From positions 1-9,824 of the forward strand of contig DIRE01000017.1 of the NCBI GenBank assembly GCA_002426575.1: a stretch of 9,824 bases of DNA, given 5' to 3'. Origin of the DNA: Clostridiaceae bacterium UBA5444. GTDB lineage: Bacteria > Bacillota > Clostridia > Clostridiales > Oxobacteraceae. Positions 1-5,673 of the stretch are shown in pieces (positions within the stretch are counted from its first letter, which is position 1; each line of letters begins with the position of its first letter). Under the pieces are notes generated by a model. It saw only the letters and a program-made list of their open reading frames with translations. It ran no database searches and was not told the DNA's origin. The position numbers were made by a program, and so were the translations under genes.

Positions 1-32
1 ATTTAAATCCACGCTCCTATATAAGGAGCGAC
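1..32 (-). CRISPR. Type I-C CRISPR repeat, leader-proximal copy; array continues off the left edge
   Basis: Read on the minus strand this 32-nt unit begins GTCGCTCC and ends GTGGATTTAAAT, the form of type I-C repeats (GTCGC...GTGGATTGAAAY). It has a perfect 7-bp stem, CGCTCCT/AGGAGCG (plus positions 12-18 and 24-30), closing a 5-nt loop. Cas5c would be expected to cut at the 3' base of this stem, leaving the 11-nt 5' handle UGGAUUUAAAU on each crRNA. Only this copy is inside the window. Its identity rests on the motif, the stem and its place next to a leader and I-C cas genes, because spacers and further repeats would lie left of position 1. The repeat length of 32 follows the usual I-C length and cannot be confirmed here. 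Confidence 0.93.
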
Positions 33-201
33 AGCAAAAATAACCTAAAATTGCATTAATCTCATCAATTCTATAGTCATTTTTGATATTTATTATAATT
101 ATGTAACCACCTCCATGACAATATATTACTTTTAATGACACATATCCGCTATTTTCGCGGTGCGAAAGCCCTAACATTATAATGTTTACTATACCCTCGC
201 A
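33..201 (-). promoter_or_regulatory. CRISPR leader
   Basis: This 169-bp AT-rich non-coding stretch lies between the cas2 stop and the first repeat, where the leader sits in I-C loci. It reads toward the array on the minus strand. It contains a promoter at 92-121 and inverted repeats at 153-202. The leader-repeat junction, where new spacers would be inserted, is at 32/33. No open frame with a ribosome binding site was seen in it. Confidence 0.85.
92..121 (-). promoter_or_regulatory. Candidate promoter for the CRISPR array
   Basis: On the minus strand, TTGTCA (plus 116-121; 5 of 6 to the sigma-A -35) is followed by an 18-bp spacer and a perfect TATAAT (plus 92-97). Transcription would start near position 85, about 50 nt before the first repeat, and run into the array. 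The match and the location in the leader both support it. The start site is inferred. Confidence 0.7.
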
Positions 202-202
202 C
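153..202 (-). repeat. Inverted repeats at the cas2-leader junction
   Basis: GTGCGA (plus 160-165) is the exact inverse of TCGCAC (197-202), which overlaps the cas2 stop codon. Between them lies a perfect 14-bp palindrome, AACATTATAATGTT (173-186). A second, competing stem is TTTCGC/GCGAAA (153-158 and 162-167) with a 3-nt loop. The central segment can pair with either side but not both. From memory, many I-C loci carry a GTGCGAA...TTCGCAC hairpin just after cas2, but no alignment was possible here. No U-tract follows, so it does not look like an intrinsic terminator. Confidence 0.55.
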
Positions 203-492
203 TAAAAAATAAGAGTTCCTTCGACATCAAAAGACTTTTTCGCTCCTATATGAACTACCTTATTTTTATAATTATTACCTAGAAAGTAGAACCTTAAGCT
301 ATCTTTTTCTTTATCAACAATTTGTTCAAGTTTATACTGAACCTCACGGCATTTAGCAGCATCTAGTACACACTCAAATACTGAATTTTGTACTCGTTGC
401 CCATAATTTGTACACTGTTTTGCAACTTGCCTCAGCCTCTTTCTTCCCTCTGATGTTTCTGTATTTACATCATAGGTTATTAAAACTAACAT
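202..492 (-). CDS. cas2: CRISPR-associated endonuclease Cas2 (subtype I-C)
   Basis: This 96-residue protein is the Cas2 partner of Cas1 in the spacer integration complex; the Cas2 dimer bridges two Cas1 dimers. The start MLVLITYDVN carries the conserved Asp at residue 8 after a beta strand. The later SVFEC and DSLRFYFLG segments complete the ferredoxin-like fold. The length is normal for the family. I chose the ATG at 490-492 because AGGTGA lies just upstream and the protein then starts at the family's first strand. The open frame continues upstream to 591, but that part overlaps the cas1 3' end and looks nothing like Cas2. It is the last gene of the operon, starting 8 bp after the cas1 stop, with its ribosome binding site inside cas1. 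Confidence 0.96.
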   Translation of the reverse strand: MLVLITYDVNTETSEGRKRLRQVAKQCTNYGQRVQNSVFECVLDAAKCREVQYKLEQIVDKEKDSLRFYFLGNNYKNKVVHIGAKKSFDVEGTLIF

Positions 493-500
493 CTTATCAC

Positions 501-1532
501 CTACTTCCACATAAAAGGAGGATATCCATCTAAATCGCCACGAATAAAGCGGGCTAATAGCATTGCTTGAACATAAGGTACAAGCCCCCATTCCAGCTTT
601 TCCTGTAAAAATGGATGTGTAATTACTCCCTGCTTTTTATCCTGCCAAGCCTTTAGTATTATCTTCCTTGTATCATCATCCATTATAACAGCGCCATTTT
701 CCTTTTTTATAAATCCTTTTTCATTTATCTCTCTTTTGTTAATTAATGAAATAACAAATCTATCCGCATAAACTGAACGCAACTCTTCCATCATATCAAG
801 TGCAAGTGATACCCTTCCTGGCCTATCACGATGCAGAAAGCCAACATATGGATCTAGCCCCACAGTTTCCAATGCTGCTGCAACGTCATTTGCTAAAAGT
901 GAATATATAAATGACAGCATTGCGTTAACATTATCTAGAGGAGGTCTTTTGTTCCTTGAGTGAAAGTAGAAATTTTCCTTCTGTTGAAGTATTAAATCAT
1001 CAAATACACTAAAATATTGAGATGCTGCTTCCCCCTCAAAGCCACGAAGTTTATCTAGGCTTTCACTTTGCTCAACTAACTTTATAGAATTTGCAAGAGA
1101 TTTTGAAGCCTTTTTTAGCTTGTCAGTATCAAGCCTTATTGCATAATCACGAACTGCACGTTCAATAACCCAACGTTCATTAAAGATTTTCCCAATAATA
1201 AAATTCTTTGCAATCTTATTGCTCTCTTCCAAACTATCAGAAATTCTATATTGGGTCTTTCTTAGAGTTACATTTCCCCTAACCTCCCCAACTACCCTTG
1301 CAAGAAAACTTCCTCTCTGGGTCATAAAAGTTAATGCTATATTTCGCTTTGCACAAGCTCCCATTAATGCGGGACTTGCCCCCGTGTACCCAAATGTTAC
1401 GATACCCTCTAGGTTATGGAATGGGATTCTTGTTACTTCTTTTTCATCTTTAAATATCACAATATTTTCTCCATCAAGGGATAAATAAGCGTCTGGAGAA
1501 GTTACATATAATGTGTTTAGCAACTTCCTCAT
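501..1532 (-). CDS. cas1: CRISPR-associated endonuclease/integrase Cas1 (subtype I-C)
   Basis: Cas1 is the metal-dependent integrase that inserts spacers at the leader end of the array. The 343-residue protein has the N-terminal beta domain (about 1-85) and the alpha-helical catalytic domain. Visible active-site motifs are the Glu of RGFEGEAASQYF (E166), the His of GFLHRDRPGR (H234) and the acidic group of SLALDMMEELR (D246, E249, E250), matching the Glu-His-Asp/Glu metal site of the family. It also has the usual N-terminal ending in LEGIVTFGYTGASPALM. The length is standard for I-C Cas1. Its ATG overlaps the cas4 TGA by 4 bp (ATGA), which suggests translational coupling, with GAGG just upstream. 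Nothing looks broken. Confidence 0.97.
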   Translation of the reverse strand: MRKLLNTLYVTSPDAYLSLDGENIVIFKDEKEVTRIPFHNLEGIVTFGYTGASPALMGACAKRNIALTFMTQRGSFLARVVGEVRGNVTLRKTQYRISDSLEESNKIAKNFIIGKIFNERWVIERAVRDYAIRLDTDKLKKASKSLANSIKLVEQSESLDKLRGFEGEAASQYFSVFDDLILQQKENFYFHSRNKRPPLDNVNAMLSFIYSLLANDVAAALETVGLDPYVGFLHRDRPGRVSLALDMMEELRSVYADRFVISLINKREINEKGFIKKENGAVIMDDDTRKIILKAWQDKKQGVITHPFLQEKLEWGLVPYVQAMLLARFIRGDLDGYPPFMWK

Positions 1533-2194
1533 TCCTCAACCCCCATCAAGTTCTTCTCTATATATTTCTTAACAGAGATATTTTTACATAGTCTTGGCAT
1601 ACAAATTTCAGTTAATGAACACGCCTTACAGGCTTTAGAAGGCTTAACCTTAGGAGTATATCTTCTATCATATAATTCATGCATTTCTTTAGACATTGCC
1701 TTTACCTTTTGCCGTAAATCATTATCTAGAATAATTTTATGTCTGTGTCTTGTTTCCCCATAGAATAGAAATGCCTCTGGTATCTCGCATAACATCATCT
1801 CTTCGAGGCACATTGCCTGTGCACACAGCTGCAGTGCATCAGCATCATTCTCCTTAGGCTTTCCACGTTTATATTCTATAGGAATAGGTTTATACTTCCC
1901 ATCCCTGCCAAATATCTCTACCCCATCAGGTGTCTTATATAATTCAACAATATCACAGGATCCTGTAAACCCTAAAGAATAAGAGAATACCTTCATGCCT
2001 CTTGATATTATCAAATCACCACGCTTTTCTGCAAATAAACCATCGTGAGCTATTTCATGAAAAATATCGCCTTCAATTGTTCTAAGGTTTTCCTCCCATT
2101 GCTGCTCAATATGTATCAACGCCCATTGCCGCCTACAAAATGAGAAATGCTGTATTCCAGACAATAGGAGGAAATCCTCCTCCCTATATTCCAT
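1529..2194 (-). CDS. cas4: CRISPR-associated exonuclease Cas4
   Basis: Cas4 is a RecB-like nuclease with an Fe-S cluster that trims prespacers and helps select the correct PAM and orientation together with Cas1-Cas2. In this 221-residue protein the cluster ligands are C20 (in HFSFCRRQWALIHIE) and C-terminal C189, C192 and C198; C203 is an extra nearby Cys. The nuclease motifs are H46, D81 (GSCDIVE), E107-x-K109 (PIEYKRGKPK) and Q122. The start at 2192-2194 overlaps the cas7 3' end by 11 bp. It has no strong ribosome binding site, so translation is probably coupled to cas7. An inverted repeat with a buried AGGAGG lies at codons 5-10 (2166-2181). Confidence 0.96.
   Translation of the reverse strand: MEYREEDFLLLSGIQHFSFCRRQWALIHIEQQWEENLRTIEGDIFHEIAHDGLFAEKRGDLIISRGMKVFSYSLGFTGSCDIVELYKTPDGVEIFGRDGKYKPIPIEYKRGKPKENDADALQLCAQAMCLEEMMLCEIPEAFLFYGETRHRHKIILDNDLRQKVKAMSKEMHELYDRRYTPKVKPSKACKACSLTEICMPRLCKNISVKKYIEKNLMGVEE
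2166..2181 (-). repeat. Short hairpin just after the cas7 stop / cas4 start
   Basis: In the mRNA, AGGAGGA and UCCUCCU (7 bp, perfect) flank a UU centre. The hairpin begins 13 nt inside cas4 and lies directly after the cas7 stop codon. It contains a perfect Shine-Dalgarno core inside coding sequence. The pairing is seen directly; any role in coupling or pausing at the cas7-cas4 overlap is inference. Confidence 0.4.
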
Positions 2195-3041
2195 TATATA
2201 TTTCTGGGATTAATCCATCTAAAGGTTCATTTGATATAGTGAAGTCACTTATATCCTTAGGTGATTGAGTATTAGGAATAACTTTCAAGCTTCTATGAAC
2301 CTTTGCAGAAGAATACTGTCCCATACTTGAATTATGTTTCCACCAGTATAGTTTACATACCTCCATACTACCATCAGGTCTAGCAGAGGAACAATCATTC
2401 TCAAAAAGTGTGATTAAAGCCTTTTTTATAAGCTCACTGTCTTCCTCACTAAAGCCTGTCTTTTCAGCTAGCTGAGTATTTATGCTCCCATAAAAAACAT
2501 AAACTCCAAACTCAACTCTATGCTTCATACCCATTGTATCTGGGCTTTTTTTATCAGGATCCTTACCTGTTTCACCATTAACGCTCTTGGTAATTTGCAT
2601 GCTTGATATTTCAATTGGTGAAACACTAACAGCTGGATGTATTGATACAGGTCCTCTTATTCCTATTGAAACAGAATTATCAGTACCTGCTTTAAATGCA
2701 AACACCTGTCCAAAACTTCTAACATCTATCCACTTTTTACATGCTAATGCAGCATACTGCTCTTTATCTTTGCTTAACTTCTTAAGTTCTGCATATCCAT
2801 CTGCCCTGTCTTTAAGACTTCTATAACTATCATATCTTCTTTCATCCATTTGAACAAATATCTCTTGTCCCATATCTTGTAAGCGATTACGTACTTTCCT
2901 CTTAATGCATACATCAGAGATCTCACCATATCCTTCATAGTTTTCCCTTGGCCTATTACCGTTTAGTGGATCTCCATTCGGATTTGCATTCTTTACACTT
3001 ATCACAGCTGCAAAATCGACCTTATTTACAAAATTACTCAT
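2184..3041 (-). CDS. cas7: Cascade backbone protein Cas7 (Csd2, subtype I-C)
   Basis: Cas7c is the RAMP-fold subunit that polymerises along the crRNA spacer to make the Cascade backbone. The 285-residue length is typical. Family hallmarks are visible: the N-terminal NANPNGDP loop (residues 19-25) after the first strand, the basic segment around EISDVCIKRKVRNRL (40-54), and a central DVRSFGQVFAF-type strand. The start is the ATG at 3039-3041, preceded by an AGGGGA ribosome binding site that lies in the end of cas8c, and the gap to the cas8c stop is 1 bp. It needs to be made in several copies per complex. The strong spacing and site fit higher translation, though this is inference. Confidence 0.95.
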   Translation of the reverse strand: MSNFVNKVDFAAVISVKNANPNGDPLNGNRPRENYEGYGEISDVCIKRKVRNRLQDMGQEIFVQMDERRYDSYRSLKDRADGYAELKKLSKDKEQYAALACKKWIDVRSFGQVFAFKAGTDNSVSIGIRGPVSIHPAVSVSPIEISSMQITKSVNGETGKDPDKKSPDTMGMKHRVEFGVYVFYGSINTQLAEKTGFSEEDSELIKKALITLFENDCSSARPDGSMEVCKLYWWKHNSSMGQYSSAKVHRSLKVIPNTQSPKDISDFTISNEPLDGLIPEIYNGI

Positions 3042-3042
3042 C

Positions 3043-3456
3043 TTAGTTTCCCCTTTCGCTTTGTGAATTTAACCTTTTCTGTGCAAGCTCTTCCATCCTT
3101 TTATTCCTTTCATCAATAAAAATCTGTCTCTGGCAATAGTATCCTAATATATAACTGTCTTCTAATTGCTTTGGGCTTATAAAATCTTCATAGGTTAACA
3201 TCGAGTTTATACTTGTCATAAGCTCTACTAAGCCTGTTCCTTTATGTCCTATACGAGATATATAGGGTCTTAGCTTGTCTGTAATAATACCCCAAGTCTT
3301 ATATGGATGCAGTTTAAATTGATGCATAAGCCTTTCTGCATTTGTGTCCCTTTTCTCTCCAGTAGAATTTAATGCCCATTCCTCTATCTGCTGTGCTACT
3401 GCTAAAAGTCTCCCAAAAAGATAGCTCCTATCCGTTTGGTTTTCATCAAGTGCCAT
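3043..3456 (-). CDS. cas11c: Cas11c small subunit from an internal start in cas8c
   Basis: In I-C systems the Cascade small subunit is made by separate translation of the 3' end of cas8c, in the same frame. Here an ATG (3454-3456) is preceded by a perfect AAGGAGG (3465-3471) at 8 nt spacing. It opens a 137-residue product beginning MALDENQTDRSYLFGRLLAV and ending at the cas8c stop. This corresponds to the Cas8c C-terminal helical bundle and is close to the roughly 120-130 residues reported for Cas11c in other I-C systems. The ribosome binding site and position are seen directly; the assignment comes from family knowledge. An upstream in-frame ATG at 3543-3545 has no such site. Confidence 0.8.
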   Translation of the reverse strand: MALDENQTDRSYLFGRLLAVAQQIEEWALNSTGEKRDTNAERLMHQFKLHPYKTWGIITDKLRPYISRIGHKGTGLVELMTSINSMLTYEDFISPKQLEDSYILGYYCQRQIFIDERNKRMEELAQKRLNSQSERGN

Positions 3457-4947
3457 TGACCATTCCTCCTTAAACTTATCATATCTATATTTTTTTACCA
3501 AAGCGCATGCAATAGTTAATGTCTTTTCCCATTCCCACTTTTCCATTGAAACAGGGTTTGAAGCACGATTTACAGTAGAATTTACAATATCAATTGGTAA
3601 TTTTTCACTATCAATAATACATGGTAATAGTCTTTCTATAGTTGCTTTTTTGAGCTTATCACTAGCTTTATCACCATATGCGGCTAGAGTTATATCTTTA
3701 GGAGATGGAGCACCTATAAAGGTAATTTGCTTATACTTTTGTTTGCCTTTTTCATCAACCCCGTCAGGCACTTTTTTATAAGTATGTCTCCAAATACAAG
3801 TCTCATGCCATTTTTTTATTCTGCTTAGAAAATCCGTGCCATTTAGCTCACGATAATATGTTATAGATAATCTACCAGTAGTTGCAGAATCTAACCCCAT
3901 TATAATAATCTCTGCCTTTGTATCTAAATCACAACCATAACCTGCAATTGCATTGTTGAGCCTTTGTGCAAATTCTTTTTCTGTTGATATAGGCATTATC
4001 TCTTCCTTACCAAATATACCATATTGAGTATCATCAAGGATCCCAGGCATATTCTGCCCCTTTGTTCCCCAAGCAACTATTGCTTGGTCACCATTTTTAT
4101 ACCCTTGTCTCTCAATAAGCCAGCGGAGTTCATTGTGTGCCTTTTGTGATGCCTCATAACTAATACTTACAACCTGATTCTTGTCTGCAAAACGCCCGCG
4201 ATAGGTAAATCCAGTAGAGTCATTTGCAGATATAAGTTTTGCTTTATCTGCTGTGTTTCTAATCTTTGAAGGGTGTTTCTCTGAACATGGAGCTTTCTTT
4301 CCCATTACATAGCATAGTTCAACATCCTTTTGAAGACTTAAATAATAACTAATATAGCTTTCATAAACTTTCTCATCAAGCCATACAGCTGATTCATCCT
4401 CTTCTGGAATTTCAACCTTGAACCTTACAAAGGCATCACTTTGATTGCTTATACCTATTTTTGCATCCTTCAAAAGTCTTCCATCATTATCACATTTCAA
4501 TATATTGTATTTTATTAAATCAGCCATCAGCGTTCTCTTTTTTAAGTAGCAATAAATTGCAGATACCTTTTCATTACTATAAGTGGAATTACACCATTTT
4601 CCAAGCATCTCTATATACTTATCATAATATTTCTCACCATTTTTCTTTGATACATAGTCAGCATAATCCCCTGCCACATATTGCAATTTGTCGCAAAGAG
4701 GGTGTGGCGCTATACCACTGCTCCTTGTAGCAGAATCCTCATTTACGGGAATAATCGTAATCGCATTATCTTTTTCAACCTCCATTGCCCTTAAAAAGTC
4801 TCCATATCCATTTATGATAACCTCAATTTGTGCATTTTGTGTTGAATGAGCAACAGGAAGGAGGATGGTACTATTATCGCCCCCCATATCGTCTACTTTG
4901 CCTTTACAATTCTCGTAGGTTTCATAAAGCTTATAAACCCAGCTCAA
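3043..4947 (-). CDS. cas8c: Cascade large subunit Cas8c (Csd1, subtype I-C)
   Basis: Cas8c recognises the PAM and helps open the target DNA in I-C Cascade, and it is the docking site for Cas3. The 634-residue protein starts MSWVYKLYETYENC, the typical Csd1 N-terminus. It then shows LLPVAHSTQNAQIEV (29-43), EDSATRSSGIAPHPLCDKLQY (70-90), and STGFTYRGRF further on, all family marks. I chose the TTG at 4945-4947 because GGGGGAGG lies 6 nt upstream (4954-4961) and no family homology is visible before it. A longer frame reaching 5001 would deepen the overlap with cas5c and lacks a good site. The overlap with cas5c is 17 bp. Its last 137 codons also encode Cas11c. Confidence 0.93.
   Translation of the reverse strand: MSWVYKLYETYENCKGKVDDMGGDNSTILLPVAHSTQNAQIEVIINGYGDFLRAMEVEKDNAITIIPVNEDSATRSSGIAPHPLCDKLQYVAGDYADYVSKKNGEKYYDKYIEMLGKWCNSTYSNEKVSAIYCYLKKRTLMADLIKYNILKCDNDGRLLKDAKIGISNQSDAFVRFKVEIPEEDESAVWLDEKVYESYISYYLSLQKDVELCYVMGKKAPCSEKHPSKIRNTADKAKLISANDSTGFTYRGRFADKNQVVSISYEASQKAHNELRWLIERQGYKNGDQAIVAWGTKGQNMPGILDDTQYGIFGKEEIMPISTEKEFAQRLNNAIAGYGCDLDTKAEIIIMGLDSATTGRLSITYYRELNGTDFLSRIKKWHETCIWRHTYKKVPDGVDEKGKQKYKQITFIGAPSPKDITLAAYGDKASDKLKKATIERLLPCIIDSEKLPIDIVNSTVNRASNPVSMEKWEWEKTLTIACALVKKYRYDKFKEEWSMALDENQTDRSYLFGRLLAVAQQIEEWALNSTGEKRDTNAERLMHQFKLHPYKTWGIITDKLRPYISRIGHKGTGLVELMTSINSMLTYEDFISPKQLEDSYILGYYCQRQIFIDERNKRMEELAQKRLNSQSERGN
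3465..3471 (-). promoter_or_regulatory. Internal ribosome binding site for Cas11c
   Basis: AAGGAGG on the minus strand lies 8 nt before the in-frame ATG at 3454-3456, in the middle of cas8c. A near-consensus site in good register with a start codon inside a gene is the main evidence for the separate Cas11c product. Confidence 0.75.
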
Positions 4948-5659
4948 TATGATCCTCCCCCATTTCAAATTCATCAAGCCCACTGAAGTTATGTTCATCA
5001 AATACTTTAGGCTTCATTGATGAAATTTCACGCTTTATTGTACATTCATCAGGTCTTATAAATTCTATGACTCCATCTTTCATCACTGGTGTCCAAAGCC
5101 TTGTTATTAGCTTATCTTTCCCTGTCTCATCAGGATAATCAAACCCATGAAACATTAGCCCAAATGATAATGAACCATAGTTATCATATGCACCTTCTCC
5201 TTCTCCAAATTTACAAGGTTCAACATAACCTTGACACTCGCGAGTACCTAAAAAGATATCCCGCCTTCCACCACGTTCAATCATTCTTTTAGCAATTTGA
5301 AAGTGTTTATCCTCATTTCTATCCTTTTCCATGTTTGGTCGGTTATAATTCCATTCAAAATGAGCCTTTACCTGATATTCCACATTTACCAGATATGTAT
5401 AGATTGACAAAGTATTTCCCCCATTAAATCCTATAGGGCGAATCCCCTGAGACTGAGTTTTTATTAGATTCATGACCCTAACCTTATCAATTATCCATAT
5501 TATTGTTGGTTTCCAATATACGCTCTCAAGTATTCCTTTAAGTGCCTGATAAGTCGGTACTTGATAAGAGAATTTTTCTCCCCCAATTCTATTAATAGGA
5601 TCGCTAAAAAGTGCATATCTTCCACTTACCCTAAACTCCACACTGTTTTCCCATTTCAT
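4931..5659 (-). CDS. cas5c: Cas5c (Cas5d), crRNA-processing endoribonuclease and Cascade subunit
   Basis: In subtype I-C there is no Cas6; Cas5c cuts the repeat RNA and stays bound to the 5' handle in Cascade. The 242-residue protein has the catalytic residues described for Bacillus halodurans Cas5d in recognisable context: Tyr in ESVYWKP (Y48) and the Lys-His pair in NEDKHF (K118, H119). The match is by motif and spacing, not by alignment. I place the start at the ATG 5657-5659 (MKWENSVEFRVSGRYALFSDP) because GGAGGTG (5666-5672) lies 6 nt upstream. Earlier TTG and ATG codons at 5672-5677 would place the ribosome binding site inside the gene. It begins 14 bp after the cas3 stop. No Cas6 gene is present, which agrees with this role. 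Confidence 0.95.
   Translation of the reverse strand: MKWENSVEFRVSGRYALFSDPINRIGGEKFSYQVPTYQALKGILESVYWKPTIIWIIDKVRVMNLIKTQSQGIRPIGFNGGNTLSIYTYLVNVEYQVKAHFEWNYNRPNMEKDRNEDKHFQIAKRMIERGGRRDIFLGTRECQGYVEPCKFGEGEGAYDNYGSLSFGLMFHGFDYPDETGKDKLITRLWTPVMKDGVIEFIRPDECTIKREISSMKPKVFDEHNFSGLDEFEMGEDHIELGL
4954..4961 (-). promoter_or_regulatory. Ribosome binding site deciding the cas8c TTG start
   Basis: GGGGGAGG on the minus strand lies 6 nt before the TTG at 4945-4947, within the last codons of cas5c. The spacing is optimal for the TTG, and translation from there gives the usual Csd1 N-terminus. Confidence 0.75.
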
Positions 5660-5665
5660 CTTTTT

Positions 5666-5672
5666 CACCTCC
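5666..5672 (-). promoter_or_regulatory. Ribosome binding site deciding the cas5c start
   Basis: GGAGGTG on the minus strand, 6 nt before the ATG at 5657-5659. It sits in the short gap after the cas3 stop and overlaps the in-frame upstream start candidates, which rules them out as likely starts. Confidence 0.75.
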
Positions 5673-5673
5673 A

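Noticed and set aside
153..202. Intrinsic terminator after cas2
   Set aside because: The hairpins are not followed by a U-tract on the minus strand, so they do not meet the usual form.
493..591. Upstream extension of cas2 to 591
   Set aside because: The 33 added residues overlap the cas1 3' end, show no Cas2 features, and the ATG at 490-492 has a ribosome binding site and gives the canonical first strand.
1219..1488. Plus-strand open frames across the cas genes (also at 2587-2826, 4461-4730, 5089-5292, 6599-6904 and 7295-7654) and minus-strand frames within the glycosyltransferase gene (8622-8819, 8981-9310)
   Set aside because: They lie opposite well-identified genes, lack family features or ribosome binding sites, and read as antisense shadows of those genes.
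3457..3545. Earlier internal start for Cas11c at the ATG 3543-3545 (MEKWEWEK)
   Set aside because: There is no Shine-Dalgarno sequence before it, and the product of 167 residues would be longer than known Cas11c; the downstream ATG has a near-perfect site.
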